From an uncultured Clostridia bacterium (lineage in GTDB: Bacteria > Bacillota > Clostridia > Christensenellales > Aristaeellaceae): a stretch of DNA of 64,000 bases. Positions 7,648 to 19,450 of this stretch are shown piece after piece. The stretch lies in contig CAMVEB010000006.1 of the NCBI GenBank assembly GCA_947166385.1, positions 1-64,000 on the forward strand, read 5' to 3'. The position numbers and the translations under genes were made by a program. Numbering within the stretch: position 1 is the first letter of the stretch; every line of letters begins with the position of its first letter. The notes below the pieces were generated by a model. That model saw only the letters and a program-made list of their open reading frames with translations. It was not told the DNA's origin and did no database searches.

Positions 7648-8802
7648 ATGAAACAGTTGCAGGAAAAACTGGAGGCAATCTTTCAGGACTTTCACCGCCA
7701 TCCGGAGATCTCCGGGAAGGAGTTCCGTACGACGGAGAAGATCAAAGCGTATCTGACCGAATGGGGTGTCAGCCTGATCAGTTTACCGTTGCCCACCGGT
7801 GCTCTGGCTCAGATCGGGTTCGGAAACAGGCCCGTAGCAGCCCTTCGGTGCGATCTGGACGCATTGCCTGTGCAGGAGGAAACCGGACTTCTTTACGCGT
7901 CGGAAGTCCCGGGTTGCATGCATGCCTGCGGTCATGATTTCCACATGACATCTGTGCTTGGGGCGGCGCTGCTGCTGAAGGAGAGAGAGTCTCGGCTGAA
8001 AGGAACCGTGCGCCTGATTTTCCAGCCCTCCGAGGAGGTCAACGAAGGCGCGGTTCCCGTGCTGCGCACAGGTTTGCTCGAAGACGTCAGTGAATATTAC
8101 GGCATCCATACCGATCCGGAGATTGAAGCAGGGACGCTTGGCATCAGGGAAGGCGCGGTCATGGCCTGCCCGGATCACTTTCAGATCCGGATTCACGGCC
8201 GCGGCGGGCATGGCGCTCAACCTCACCTGAGCGTGAATCCGATTCCGTGTGCCGCATCGGTTGCCCTGGCCCTGCAGCAGGCAGTGCCGGGAAAGATCAG
8301 TCCCTTTTCCCCCTGCGTTCTCTCAGTCTGCCGGATACAGGCGGGAGATGCCTGGAATGTGATTCCCGGGCAGGCACTGCTGGAAGGGACTTTGCGAACC
8401 ATGTCGGAGAAGGACAGGGCAACAGGGATTTTGACCATCCGGGAGATTGCGGAGCATATGGCAAAAGCCTGGGGATGCACAGCAGAGACAGTGTTTTTTT
8501 CCGCTCCTCCGCCGGTAGTCAACAATGCCGATCTGGCTGCCTTTGCCGCTGAAACCGCGCAGTCCCTCGGAATCAGAGTGATTCAGCAGGAACCCAGTAT
8601 GATCGGAGAAGATTTCGCCGAATATCTGCAGGAAAAGCCCGGCTGTTTCATCCGGGTCGGAACCGGAATCGGCCCCGGACTCCATCATTCGAAATTCAGG
8701 GCAGATCCTTCCGTGCTGTCAGGGACTGCGGAGTTCCTGTCGGAACTTGTCTTCCGGAGGCTTGAAAAAATGAGCGGGAGCCAGCACGGAAAAGAATCAT
8801 GA
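7648..8802 (+). CDS. M20 family amidohydrolase (N-acyl amino acid/peptide)
   Basis: The 384-residue protein is a complete M20 metallohydrolase of the hippurate hydrolase/IAA-amino acid hydrolase type. It has H-R-H-P-E near residue 16, the metal site C-M-H-A-C-G-H-D near 90, Q-P-S-E-E near 127, a dimerisation domain with G-R-G-G-H-G-A-Q-P-H near 184, and a final M-I-G-E-D-F-A-E motif. Such enzymes release an amino acid from an N-acylated form in the cytoplasm. It lies 165 bp after the ATPase and before the methyltransferase-STAS gene on the same strand, so it probably acts on what the transporter imports. The ribosome binding site is weak (CAGGAA). The 7483-7647 gap contains a small GGTG/CACC hairpin. 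Confidence 0.9.
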   Translation: MKQLQEKLEAIFQDFHRHPEISGKEFRTTEKIKAYLTEWGVSLISLPLPTGALAQIGFGNRPVAALRCDLDALPVQEETGLLYASEVPGCMHACGHDFHMTSVLGAALLLKERESRLKGTVRLIFQPSEEVNEGAVPVLRTGLLEDVSEYYGIHTDPEIEAGTLGIREGAVMACPDHFQIRIHGRGGHGAQPHLSVNPIPCAASVALALQQAVPGKISPFSPCVLSVCRIQAGDAWNVIPGQALLEGTLRTMSEKDRATGILTIREIAEHMAKAWGCTAETVFFSAPPPVVNNADLAAFAAETAQSLGIRVIQQEPSMIGEDFAEYLQEKPGCFIRVGTGIGPGLHHSKFRADPSVLSGTAEFLSELVFRRLEKMSGSQHGKES

Positions 8803-8877
8803 CAGACGGATATGAGGCATGCAGTAGATAACAGGTTCTCAGAATTATTTTGAAATTGAGTTTACAAGGAGGTTTCC

Positions 8878-10137
8878 ATGAATAATCAGGAATTATGGGA
8901 GATCGTCAATCCCGTTTTCAACACGGCAAAATCTTGTGTGCAGCTTGACGCCGCAGCAGGAGATGAAGATTCAAAGCAGCTTCTCGAAGCGCTTGGCTTT
9001 GAACCCTTCGGATCTCAAATATCAAAGAAACCCGTCCCGCCGGAAATCCATGAACAGGTGATGCGCCTGTTTCCCGCTTACACAATTATTCTGGAAACCC
9101 GGTTTCAGGCAATGAACCGCCTGATTGAAAGCCGAAAAGACCGGCAGATCGCTGACCTGCCCTGCGGATATACAGCCCGCGGCATTCGTATGTCGCGCCA
9201 GGGAAGGGTTTACTACGGCCTTGATCTCCCTGCCGTCATTGATACCATCGGGCCTGCGTCAGCCAAAATCATCGGTGAAAACAGCAATATCCGCTATTTT
9301 GCCGTGGACGCGACGAATTACGATTCACTGAAGAAAGCCTTTTCAGATGAAACTCGCAATCTGATGTTCACAACGGAAGGTCTTCTGATGTACTTCAGCC
9401 AGTCTGAACTGGAGGAGGTATTTTCCAATATTCACCGGCTGCTGCAGCAATACGGAGGAAGCTGGGTGCTGACTGATCGGGCCTATTTCCTGCATGACAA
9501 GGACGTGGTGGCGGCTTCTCTTCACCATGATCCCCGGCTGATTGGCCTGTATTCGGCTATTACAAACCAGGCGGCGGCCTCCGCGGCGGATGTGAAATTC
9601 AACGATAATGTTTTCTTTGATCCTGATGATGAAAAGGTTAAAGCATTTATCAGGAAAACGGGTTTTGATCTGACGGAGATCTGCATGGCGGATTACCTGC
9701 CGGATCAACTGGGATCACTTAGTGATGACCCGGAAGCGGAAGATGCGGTCAGAAACGAGTTTAAAAACATGATGTTCTGGGAACTTACCGTCCCAAAAGT
9801 TGCAAACGGGGAATCAGCACCTGTCAGCCCGAACCTTCCGTTTGCGGTAAAAAGCGAAATGGAGAATGGTGTGTTCAGCGTGAGCATTCAGGGCCGCATG
9901 GATACCATCACCGCGCCGGAATTGTTGAAGCAGTTCCAGGATGCCGGGGAAGGGATCAGATCGATCCATGTGGATGTCAGCCGCATGGCTTATGTGTCTT
10001 CCGCCGGCCTGCGTGTGCTGCTGATTATGTATAAGTCCCTGGCGGACAAGGACAAATTTGAAATGACGGGCGTCAGTGAGGATGTCCGGGAGATTCTGGA
10101 AACAACGGGGTTTGATCAGTTCCTGCTGAAAGAATAA
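8878..10137 (+). CDS. SAM-dependent methyltransferase (LCM-like) fused to a STAS domain
   Basis: The 419-residue protein has two parts. Residues about 60-310 look like a class I methyltransferase of the leucine carboxyl methyltransferase/O-methyltransferase kind, with the SAM-binding strand A-D-L-P-C-G-Y near 95 and a Y-G-L-D-L-P strand near 112. Residues about 322-419 are a STAS domain with Q-G-R-M-D near 340 and D-V-S-R-M-A-Y-V-S-S-A-G-L-R near 366-379. In anti-anti-sigma factors the Ser aligned with S375 is phosphorylated by an RsbW-type kinase. AAGGAGG eight bases upstream fixes the start. Following a transporter ATPase with a kinase-like tail, this fusion suggests phosphorylation-controlled methylation or sequestration of a partner. 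The methyl acceptor is unknown. Confidence 0.8.
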   Translation: MNNQELWEIVNPVFNTAKSCVQLDAAAGDEDSKQLLEALGFEPFGSQISKKPVPPEIHEQVMRLFPAYTIILETRFQAMNRLIESRKDRQIADLPCGYTARGIRMSRQGRVYYGLDLPAVIDTIGPASAKIIGENSNIRYFAVDATNYDSLKKAFSDETRNLMFTTEGLLMYFSQSELEEVFSNIHRLLQQYGGSWVLTDRAYFLHDKDVVAASLHHDPRLIGLYSAITNQAAASAADVKFNDNVFFDPDDEKVKAFIRKTGFDLTEICMADYLPDQLGSLSDDPEAEDAVRNEFKNMMFWELTVPKVANGESAPVSPNLPFAVKSEMENGVFSVSIQGRMDTITAPELLKQFQDAGEGIRSIHVDVSRMAYVSSAGLRVLLIMYKSLADKDKFEMTGVSEDVREILETTGFDQFLLKE

Positions 10138-10230
10138 CAAGGTATCGCGGATTTCCTCATCCTGCGATAAAAGCAGCAAAACATGTTTATTTCCATTTGA
10201 AAGTCAAAAGTCCATACACGTACAAAAACA

Positions 10231-10268
10231 GGGGGGACGTTGCTTCCATGATGGAAGTGCCGCCCCCC
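10231..10268. terminator. Bidirectional terminator between convergent genes
   Basis: GGGGGG (10231-10236) pairs with CCCCCC (10263-10268), and CTTCC pairs with GGAAG inside. T/A-rich flanks on both sides fit termination of the STAS operon from the left and lacI from the right. Confidence 0.75.
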
Positions 10269-10358
10269 TTTGATGCTTATGTATGCGTCAGTGTGGACTG
10301 ACAGAGATGTTTCCTGTTTTACTTTGGCAGATGCTTCCGTTCACATGGTATTCAGGAA

Positions 10359-11360
10359 TTATATGTGTCTTGAAACAAGCGTGACGGGCAGCATGACCTG
10401 TTGAGGCGGCAAGGAGGGATCGTGGATACGCCGGCGGATCAGGTCAACGGCGAGACGGGCTTCCTCCGCCAGGTTCGGGTCGACCGAGCAGATGGGCTTC
10501 ATGAAGGATATGTAGCGGAAGATATTATCGAAGCCGACGATCTCGATGGTCCGGTTTTCGAGAGTCCCTGCCTCCCCCATGCGGCTTAGGACATTCCAGG
10601 CCTCCACATCGCAGAAGGCGAAGAAGCCGGTGACCCCGGCGTCCAGCCAGGCGCGGACGCAGGCGTGGATCTCCGCCTCCGTCTGGCCCTCAAACTCCGC
10701 ATAATGGATATTACCAGCGGGAACGCCTGCTTCCATGCAGGCCCGCTGAAAACCTTCAAAGCGCTTGCGGGAGGACCAGACGACATGGTGGAAGGAGAAC
10801 ATGGCCAGATGGCTGTGACCGCGGTCCAGAAGATGGCGGGCGGCCAGCCAGCCGCCCTGCTCGTCATCGCAGATGACGCAGTCGTCCTGTTCCCCCTCGA
10901 GGAAGCGGCTGAGGAGCACGAAGGGAATGCCGGAATCCCGCAGGAGCACCAGTGCCGGGCTCTCAAAGGAGCAGGGGGTGATCAGCACTCCATCCGCCTG
11001 GCGGGAAATTGCCATTTCCACCAGGCGGGTTTCGTATTCCGGATCGTCATTGGAGCAGAGAATGAAGAGACTGTAGCCCAGACGTACGGCCTCCTGCTGA
11101 ATGAGGTTGCAAAGAATGGAATAGAAGGGGTTCAGCACCGAACCCACAATCATGGCGAAGGTTTTTGTGCGGCCGGAACGCAGGGAGCTGGCAATGTAGT
11201 TACGGACGTAGCCCATTTCCCGGGCGACCTGCTGGATTTTGCGGCAGGTTTCCCGGGAAATGTCCGGCTTGTCCTTGAGAGCGCGGGAAACGGTGTTGAC
11301 CGTATAGCCGGTGGCCGCGGCAATATCCTGCAGGGTGATGCGGGCGCCTTCCTTTCGCAT
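10359..11360 (-). CDS. LacI family transcriptional regulator of the arabinan cluster
   Basis: The protein is 333 residues from the ATG at 11360. It has a LacI helix-turn-helix (I-T-L-Q-D-I-A-A-A-T-G-Y-T-V-N-T-V-S-R-A-L) at the N-terminus, a hinge helix (I-A-S-S-L-R-S-G-R-T), and a periplasmic-binding-protein-like sensor domain over the remaining 275 residues, which normally binds a sugar. GAGGTG seven bases before 11360 favours that start; the in-frame ATG at 11393 has no ribosome binding site and lies inside an operator copy. The gene is divergent from the GH43 operon, shares its regulatory region and is probably autoregulated. The likely effector is an arabinose- or xylose-containing sugar, from context only. 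Confidence 0.9.
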   Translation of the reverse strand: MRKEGARITLQDIAAATGYTVNTVSRALKDKPDISRETCRKIQQVAREMGYVRNYIASSLRSGRTKTFAMIVGSVLNPFYSILCNLIQQEAVRLGYSLFILCSNDDPEYETRLVEMAISRQADGVLITPCSFESPALVLLRDSGIPFVLLSRFLEGEQDDCVICDDEQGGWLAARHLLDRGHSHLAMFSFHHVVWSSRKRFEGFQRACMEAGVPAGNIHYAEFEGQTEAEIHACVRAWLDAGVTGFFAFCDVEAWNVLSRMGEAGTLENRTIEIVGFDNIFRYISFMKPICSVDPNLAEEARLAVDLIRRRIHDPSLPPQQVMLPVTLVSRHI

Positions 11361-11379
11361 GGTTTTCACCTCATCTTTC

Positions 11380-11395
11380 ACATTAACGTTCATGC
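11380..11395. promoter_or_regulatory. LacI operator copy O1, in the lacI leader
   Basis: The sequence ACATTAACGTTCATGC matches 13 of 16 positions of the perfect palindrome at 11600-11615. It lies downstream of the lacI promoter and before the chosen start codon, so binding would block lacI transcription. Confidence 0.7.
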
Positions 11396-11407
11396 TTTTC
11401 GCGAATA

Positions 11408-11436
11408 TCGTAACACAGAAAAAAGACGCATGTCAA
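11408..11436 (-). promoter_or_regulatory. lacI promoter
   Basis: On the minus strand TTGACA (11436-11431) and TTACGA (11413-11408) are separated by exactly 17 bp. Transcription would start near 11401, just before operator O1. Confidence 0.65.
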
Positions 11437-11476
11437 TTTCCCGGCTTTCTTTTCCCAAAATGGAAAAATATTCCTG

Positions 11477-11505
11477 TTGACAGGGGCGAAAGGTCGTGGT
11501 AATGT
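11477..11505 (+). promoter_or_regulatory. Promoter of the arabinan operon
   Basis: TTGACA (11477-11482) and TAATGT (11500-11505) are separated by 17 bp. Transcription would start near 11512, immediately before operator O2 at 11520-11535. Confidence 0.75.
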
Positions 11506-11519
11506 ATAGCCGAAAGAAT

Positions 11520-11535
11520 ACATTAACGTTATTGT
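11520..11535. promoter_or_regulatory. LacI operator copy O2
   Basis: ACATTAACGTTATTGT differs from the perfect palindrome at 11600 by one base. It starts about 8 bases after the predicted transcription start, a classic repressor position. Confidence 0.75.
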
Positions 11536-11599
11536 TCATCGCTTTTCGGTCAGCCCCGCAGATCCAAAAGGAAGAGGCGGGAAATGTTTTTTCTCAAAT

Positions 11600-11615
11600 A
11601 CATTAACGTTAATGT
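11600..11615. promoter_or_regulatory. LacI operator copy O3, perfect 16-bp palindrome
   Basis: ACATTAACGTTAATGT is a perfect palindrome with the central CG expected for LacI operators. It is 80 bp from O2 and about 220 bp from O1, spacing that could allow looping by a tetramer. Confidence 0.75.
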
Positions 11616-11653
11616 TAACAAAGAGACAGCGAAAGGAGGCACCGAAAAGCACA

Positions 11654-14159
<2,506 letters not shown>

Positions 14160-14225
14160 AACAGGACACAGAAAAGGCCGGAAGGATACCGGAGACGGCA
14201 GGATGAAGAACGAGGGGGAGACCGC

Positions 14226-15653
14226 ATGAGGCGATGGCTGGCGGGAATCGCAACCATGATCATGATGACGACGGCGGCGGGTCTGGCGGAGGAAGGGCAA
14301 GGAAACGCCGCGCTGCCGATGCCGAAGTTTCAGGACGCGGCGGTGCACGACCCGTCTGTGCTGCGGGACGATGACGGCACGTGGTACATCTTCGGCAGCC
14401 ACATGGCCGCCGCCCGAAGCGACGACCTGATCAAATGGACCATGATCAGCCGGGACGCGGGCGCCGGGTGCACGCTTGTGGAGAACGTTCAGGAGCAGAT
14501 GAGGGAAGCACTGAGCTATGCGAGGACGAACACCTTCTGGGCACCGGACGTGATCCGCCTGAAGGACGGGCGGTATGCAATGTACTACTGCGCGTGCGAG
14601 GGCAGCAGCCCGCTGAGCATGCTGGGGCTGGCCATTGCGGAGCAGCCGGAAGGCCCCTATGTGAACGAGGGCATCCTGCTGAAAAGCGGATACCCGGGAT
14701 ACGACGCCACGGTTTACCCCAATGTGGTGGACCCCTGTGCCTTCTATGACAGGGACGGGGAGATGTGGATGGTTTACGGAAGCTATTCCGGGGGCATCTA
14801 CATCCTGAAGATGGACGGGGAGACCGGGCGGCCCCTGGACGGGCAGGGATACGGCAAACGGCTGCTGGGAAAAAACCACGCGCGGATCGAGGGCCCTTAC
14901 ATCCTTTACAGCCCGGAGACGGAGTACTACTACCTTTTCCTGAGCTTCGGCGGACTGGACAGCACAGGCGGCTACAACATCCGGGTATGCCGGAGCCGGA
15001 ACCCGGACGGGCCTTATGAGGACGCGCTGGGACAGGAAATGACAAAATGCGGCGGGCAGCCGGGGACCTTCTTTCATGACGCGGACTATGAAGGCTACGG
15101 TGTGAAGCTGATGGGCGGCTACTGCTTTGAGACGCTGCCGGAGGATGACAACCAGTTCCGGCAGGCCTTCCGCAGCCCGGGGCATAACAGCGCCATCCGG
15201 GAGGAGGAAACGGGACGTTATTTTCTGGTTTTCCATACGCGGTTCGCAGGAACAGGAGAAAGCTTCAGCGACCGGGTGCATCAGATGGTGATGAACGAGG
15301 ATGGATGGCCGGTGGTGCTGCCGCAGCGGTATGCCGGAGAGACGCCGGAAGCGGTGGCACCTGAAGCTATGACCGGCCTGTACAAGGTTGTGCTGCACGG
15401 GCGGGACATCAACGCCGTGGAGCACAGCAGCGTGACGGTGACGCTTAAGGCGGACGGCACGGCGGAGGGCGACCTGACGGGCACATGGGAATGCGATGGG
15501 ATGACCTTCCGGTGCGAGCTGGACGGCATCGCCTACCACGGAATCATGACCACGGTTCTGGATTCCCGGGAGCGGACCTGGGTGACATGCTTTACAGCTC
15601 TGGATGAGAGCGGGGCGGCGCTGTGGGGAAGCCACGCTGCACACAGGGAATAA
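14226..15653 (+). CDS. Secreted GH43 arabinan endo-1,5-alpha-L-arabinosidase-like enzyme
   Basis: This 475-residue protein has a signal peptide (cleavage near A-A-G-L-A-E), then a GH43 propeller: V-H-D-P-S-V with the base Asp near 41, W-A-P-D-V near 104, V-V-D-P-C-A near 170 and H-A-R-I-E-G-P-Y near 220. S-P-G-H-N-S near 318 is characteristic of the arabinanase/GH43_4-5 branch. About 110 C-terminal residues form an extra beta domain like that of extracellular arabinanases. It would cut arabinan backbones outside the cell and feed the importers encoded next. GGGGGAG precedes the ATG. Exact specificity cannot be read from sequence alone. Confidence 0.85.
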   Translation: MRRWLAGIATMIMMTTAAGLAEEGQGNAALPMPKFQDAAVHDPSVLRDDDGTWYIFGSHMAAARSDDLIKWTMISRDAGAGCTLVENVQEQMREALSYARTNTFWAPDVIRLKDGRYAMYYCACEGSSPLSMLGLAIAEQPEGPYVNEGILLKSGYPGYDATVYPNVVDPCAFYDRDGEMWMVYGSYSGGIYILKMDGETGRPLDGQGYGKRLLGKNHARIEGPYILYSPETEYYYLFLSFGGLDSTGGYNIRVCRSRNPDGPYEDALGQEMTKCGGQPGTFFHDADYEGYGVKLMGGYCFETLPEDDNQFRQAFRSPGHNSAIREEETGRYFLVFHTRFAGTGESFSDRVHQMVMNEDGWPVVLPQRYAGETPEAVAPEAMTGLYKVVLHGRDINAVEHSSVTVTLKADGTAEGDLTGTWECDGMTFRCELDGIAYHGIMTTVLDSRERTWVTCFTALDESGAALWGSHAAHRE

Positions 15654-15672
15654 AGGCGGAGGTGAGCAAACC

Positions 15673-18564
15673 TTGAGAAAGACGGGCAAAAGGCTGGCGG
15701 CCGCGATGCTGGCGGCGCTGATGGCACTGGCCGTTCTGCCGGCAGGCGCGGAGGAAACAGCCAAAGCGGCTGAAAACTGGATGACGTTTTCCAGCCGGAC
15801 AGAGCCATACTACAGCGTATACCGCCGGGGGCTGACGGCGAAAAACTACACCGGGGAGCCGGCGGAGGCCGCGCTGGAGCAGAGCCTGCGCACAGGGGAC
15901 ACGGCAGAGGTGACGCTGACCGCACCGGAAACGGCCCTGTACGAGATCTGGGTTGAATACCGCACGGAGACGGAGAGCGCGCTGCCCAGCGAGATGACGG
16001 TACGGCTGGACGGGGGAATCCCCTTCTACGAGCTGCGGCGCGTGAAGCTGAAGGCCCTGTGGAAAGACGATGGAGTATTCTCGCTGGACCGCTACGGAAA
16101 CGAGATCGCCACCACGCCGGAAGCTGCGGACGTAACGCAGGAAACCGGGATGACGGACAGCGCCGGATGGACCGACGTGCCTTTTCAGATTGAGCTGGAG
16201 GCCGGCGAGCACACCCTGAGTCTGGAGATGCAGGAGGGGGCGCTGTGGATCGGCAAAATCAGTCTGCGGGGCGCGAAGGCGGCCGCGGAATACGCCGGGG
16301 AGACGGCGGAGGGCGACGCGCTGATCGCCATCGGGGCGGAAAGGATCGACAGCCGGAACAAGAGCAGCATCCGCGCGGCGGGCGAGTTTGATGACAGCCT
16401 GACCCCTTACGAGACAGACCACCGGAAGATGAACTTTCTGGACGGCGCGAGCTTTAACTCGTCAGGAGACCAGGTGGAATGGCGCTTTACGGCGGAGCGG
16501 GACGGATGGTACCACCTGGCGATGAACTACCGCCAGAACGTGAAGGCCGACTTCCCGGTTTTCGCGGATGTGCTGATTGACGGTGAGGCGCCCAGTAAAG
16601 AGGCCCTGAAGGTGCCCTTTGACTACCAGACGGGATTTGAAACCAGGACGGTGAAGACCTCCGCGGGGGACGCGCAGAGCTTTTACCTGACAGCCGGGGA
16701 GCACACGCTGGGCCTGCGGCTGAGCGGGGAAATCCTGAACCCGGTTTACGAGACGATCAACGAGGTGCTCAGCGAGATCAACGGCCTGAGCCTGGAGGTT
16801 GTGCGGCTGACGGGCGGCATTACCACGGACCGGTACCGGGACTATGAGCTGCTGACCTATATTCCCAACCTGGTGGAAATTCTGACGGGATGGGCGGACC
16901 GGCTGGACGCCACCGTTGCCACCATGAAGGGCTACTCCGCCAACGGAAGCGGCAGCGCCTTCAGCAACCTGACGCTGGCGGCGGACCAGCTGCGACGGCT
17001 GTCGGAGAAGCCGGAGGACCTGCCCCGGCGCCTGACGGAGCTGAGTACCGGCAGCAACAGCGCCAGCCGGATGCTGGCCCAGCAGCTGCAGGATATTGCC
17101 CAGAACGACCTGAGCATCGACGAGATCTGGTTCTACCAGGACGGCGCGAAGCTGCCGCAGAAGCCGGATTTCCTGAAGCGTACCGCGGAAGGCTTTAACC
17201 GGTTCATCCACAGCTTCGGCAACCAGGACTACGCCACCGGAACCGGCGTGGAAGGCCACCTGCAGGTGTGGATGGGACGGAGCCGCCAGTACGTTGAACT
17301 GGTGCAGAACCTGATTGACGCGGAATTCACGCCGGAGACCGGCATCCAGGTGGACCTGAGCATTATGCCGGACGCCAACAAGCTGGTGCTGGCGAACGCG
17401 GCAGGTACGGCGCCCGACGTGGTACTGAGCTTGCAGTACGTCGTACCCAGCTACCTGAACATCCGCGGCGCACTGTACGACCTGACGCAGTTTCCGGACT
17501 TCGGGGAAGTGGCGCAGCGCTTCAGCAGCGGTCTGTTTATCCCCTATACCCTGGGGGACGGTGTGTACGCCATGCCGGAGACGGTGAACTTCTGGGTGCA
17601 GTTTTACCGGAAGGACATACTTGGCGCGCTGAACATCGACCCGCCGGATACCATGGAGCAGGTGAAGCTGATGCTTCCGGAACTGCAGCGGCGGAACATG
17701 AACTACTACTTCCCGACGGCCGGCATGGTCGGTATGAAAGTGTTCCCCGGCACGCTGCCGCTGATTCTCCAGAACGGCGGGAGCATCTATGCGGAGACGG
17801 TGGGGGACACCACGCTGGACAGCGAGGAGAGCCTGAAGGGCTTCCGGGAGATGACGGATCTTTTCACGGTATACAACATGCCCACGGACGTGCCATCGCC
17901 GGGCTTCTACCAACAGTTCCGCGACGGGACGCTGCCTGTCGGTATCGCGGATCTGGCCACGTACAACCTACTGCTGAACGCGGCGCCGGAGCTGGACGGC
18001 ATGTGGGAAATCAGCCTTTTCCCGAGCACGAACGACACACGCTGGACTACCGGCGGCGCGGAGACCATGGCTATTCTGAGCCAGACGAAGATGCCGGAGG
18101 AGAGCTGGACGTTCCTGAAATGGTGGAGCAGCACGGAGGTGCAGAGCAGGTTCGGCAACCTGCTGCAGAGCACCTACGGAAGCGAATATATCTGGCCGAC
18201 AGCCAACCAGGAAGCCTTTGACAGCCTGCCGCTGAAAGCAAGGGACAAAAAAGTGATTCTGCAGCAGATGGAATGGATGACCGAGGCACCCTGGGTCCTG
18301 GGCACATACATGCTGGAGCGCGAGCTGAGCAACGCCTTTGTAAGCGTGGTGGTGGACGGCACGGACGCCCGGCGGGCCCTGGACACGGCGGTGAAGCGGA
18401 TCAACCGCGAAACCTACCGGAAGCTGGAAGAGTTCGGCTACTACCGGGGCGGCAAGATGATCAAAGAATTCAGGACGCCTACCGCGGAGGTGGTTGAAAA
18501 ACTGATTGAGCAAGCCCGGCAGGCGGCCGGGAAAGACGGTGCGGAAGGAGGAGCGGACAAGTGA
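15673..18564 (+). CDS. Giant sugar-binding protein with N-terminal carbohydrate-binding-like domains
   Basis: The start is a TTG at 15673 with GGAGGTGAG about eight bases upstream; a signal peptide ([10 protein letters not shown]) follows directly, which excludes the frame's earlier ATG at 15604 inside the previous gene. The 963-residue protein has two beta-rich segments (about 36-200 and 225-390) resembling carbohydrate-binding modules, a helical linker (about 395-500), and an SBP_bac_1-type binding domain from about 528 to 900. Ordinary sugar-binding proteins have 420-470 residues. No lipobox cysteine is present. The partner permeases follow with a 4-bp overlap. Capturing long arabino-oligosaccharides through the extra modules is a reasonable inference. 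Confidence 0.85.
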   Translation: MRKTGKRLAAAMLAALMALAVLPAGAEETAKAAENWMTFSSRTEPYYSVYRRGLTAKNYTGEPAEAALEQSLRTGDTAEVTLTAPETALYEIWVEYRTETESALPSEMTVRLDGGIPFYELRRVKLKALWKDDGVFSLDRYGNEIATTPEAADVTQETGMTDSAGWTDVPFQIELEAGEHTLSLEMQEGALWIGKISLRGAKAAAEYAGETAEGDALIAIGAERIDSRNKSSIRAAGEFDDSLTPYETDHRKMNFLDGASFNSSGDQVEWRFTAERDGWYHLAMNYRQNVKADFPVFADVLIDGEAPSKEALKVPFDYQTGFETRTVKTSAGDAQSFYLTAGEHTLGLRLSGEILNPVYETINEVLSEINGLSLEVVRLTGGITTDRYRDYELLTYIPNLVEILTGWADRLDATVATMKGYSANGSGSAFSNLTLAADQLRRLSEKPEDLPRRLTELSTGSNSASRMLAQQLQDIAQNDLSIDEIWFYQDGAKLPQKPDFLKRTAEGFNRFIHSFGNQDYATGTGVEGHLQVWMGRSRQYVELVQNLIDAEFTPETGIQVDLSIMPDANKLVLANAAGTAPDVVLSLQYVVPSYLNIRGALYDLTQFPDFGEVAQRFSSGLFIPYTLGDGVYAMPETVNFWVQFYRKDILGALNIDPPDTMEQVKLMLPELQRRNMNYYFPTAGMVGMKVFPGTLPLILQNGGSIYAETVGDTTLDSEESLKGFREMTDLFTVYNMPTDVPSPGFYQQFRDGTLPVGIADLATYNLLLNAAPELDGMWEISLFPSTNDTRWTTGGAETMAILSQTKMPEESWTFLKWWSSTEVQSRFGNLLQSTYGSEYIWPTANQEAFDSLPLKARDKKVILQQMEWMTEAPWVLGTYMLERELSNAFVSVVVDGTDARRALDTAVKRINRETYRKLEEFGYYRGGKMIKEFRTPTAEVVEKLIEQARQAAGKDGAEGGADK

Positions 18565-19445
18565 TCACGAAGAAAAAGACACCTTACCTGTTTCTGCTGC
18601 CCTACCTGATTCTGTTTACGGTGTTCATTATCATTCCCACGGTGATGGCGGTCGGGCTGAGCTTCACCAACTACAACGCGGTGCAGACGCCGGCTTTCGT
18701 CGGACTGACGAACTACATCAACCTGCTGACGCAGGATACGATTTTCCTGCAGTACGTGCTGCCGAACACGATTCTGTTCAGCCTGGTAGTAGGACCGGTC
18801 GGCTACATGCTGGCGTTTTTTCTGGCGTGGAGCCTGAGCCAGCTGACAAAGCTGCCACGGACCATCCTGGCGCTGATTCTGTACAGCCCGAGCATGACCA
18901 TGGGCGTAGCGATGACGGTGATGTGGCGGGTGGTGTTCCTGGGAAACCAGAGCGGCATCGCCAACTACGTGCTGACCCAGCTGGGCGTGATCACCGAGCC
19001 TATCGTTTGGATGCTGAACACGGACTATATTATGCCGATCGTAATCATCGTGGCACTGTGGGGCAGCATGGGCGTCGGCTTCCTGGCGATGCTGGCAGGC
19101 CTGCTGGATGTAAACCCGGAGCTGTATGAGGCAGCTGCCATCGACGGTGTGAAGAACCGCTTCCAGGAGGTTTTCTACATCACGATTCCCAGCATGAAGC
19201 CGCAGATGCTCTTCGGTGCGGTAATGAGCATCGTGAACGCCTTCCAGGCGGGCAACATCGGCGTGATGCTGACGGGAAGCAACCCGACTCCGCAGTATGC
19301 CGCGCAGCTGATGACCAACCACATTGAGGATTACGGATTTACCCGGTACGAAATGGGATACGCGGCGGCGGTGAGCGTCGGACTGCTCGGGCTGATCTAC
19401 GCGTTCAGCTACGTGGCGCGGAAACTCTTCAGCGAAAAGGAGTGA
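18561..19445 (+). CDS. Sugar ABC transporter permease (MalF/UgpA class), importer 1
   Basis: The 294-residue protein has six predicted membrane helices and the cytoplasmic E-A-A loop (Y-E-A-A-A-I-D-G-V near 193) that docks with the ATPase. Its GTG start overlaps the stop of the binding-protein gene (GTGA), so translation is coupled. It forms a heterodimer with the permease encoded next. No ATPase is encoded in the cluster; a shared MsmX-type ATPase is expected elsewhere in the genome. Confidence 0.92.
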   Translation: MITKKKTPYLFLLPYLILFTVFIIIPTVMAVGLSFTNYNAVQTPAFVGLTNYINLLTQDTIFLQYVLPNTILFSLVVGPVGYMLAFFLAWSLSQLTKLPRTILALILYSPSMTMGVAMTVMWRVVFLGNQSGIANYVLTQLGVITEPIVWMLNTDYIMPIVIIVALWGSMGVGFLAMLAGLLDVNPELYEAAAIDGVKNRFQEVFYITIPSMKPQMLFGAVMSIVNAFQAGNIGVMLTGSNPTPQYAAQLMTNHIEDYGFTRYEMGYAAAVSVGLLGLIYAFSYVARKLFSEKE

Positions 19446-19450
19446 GGAAG

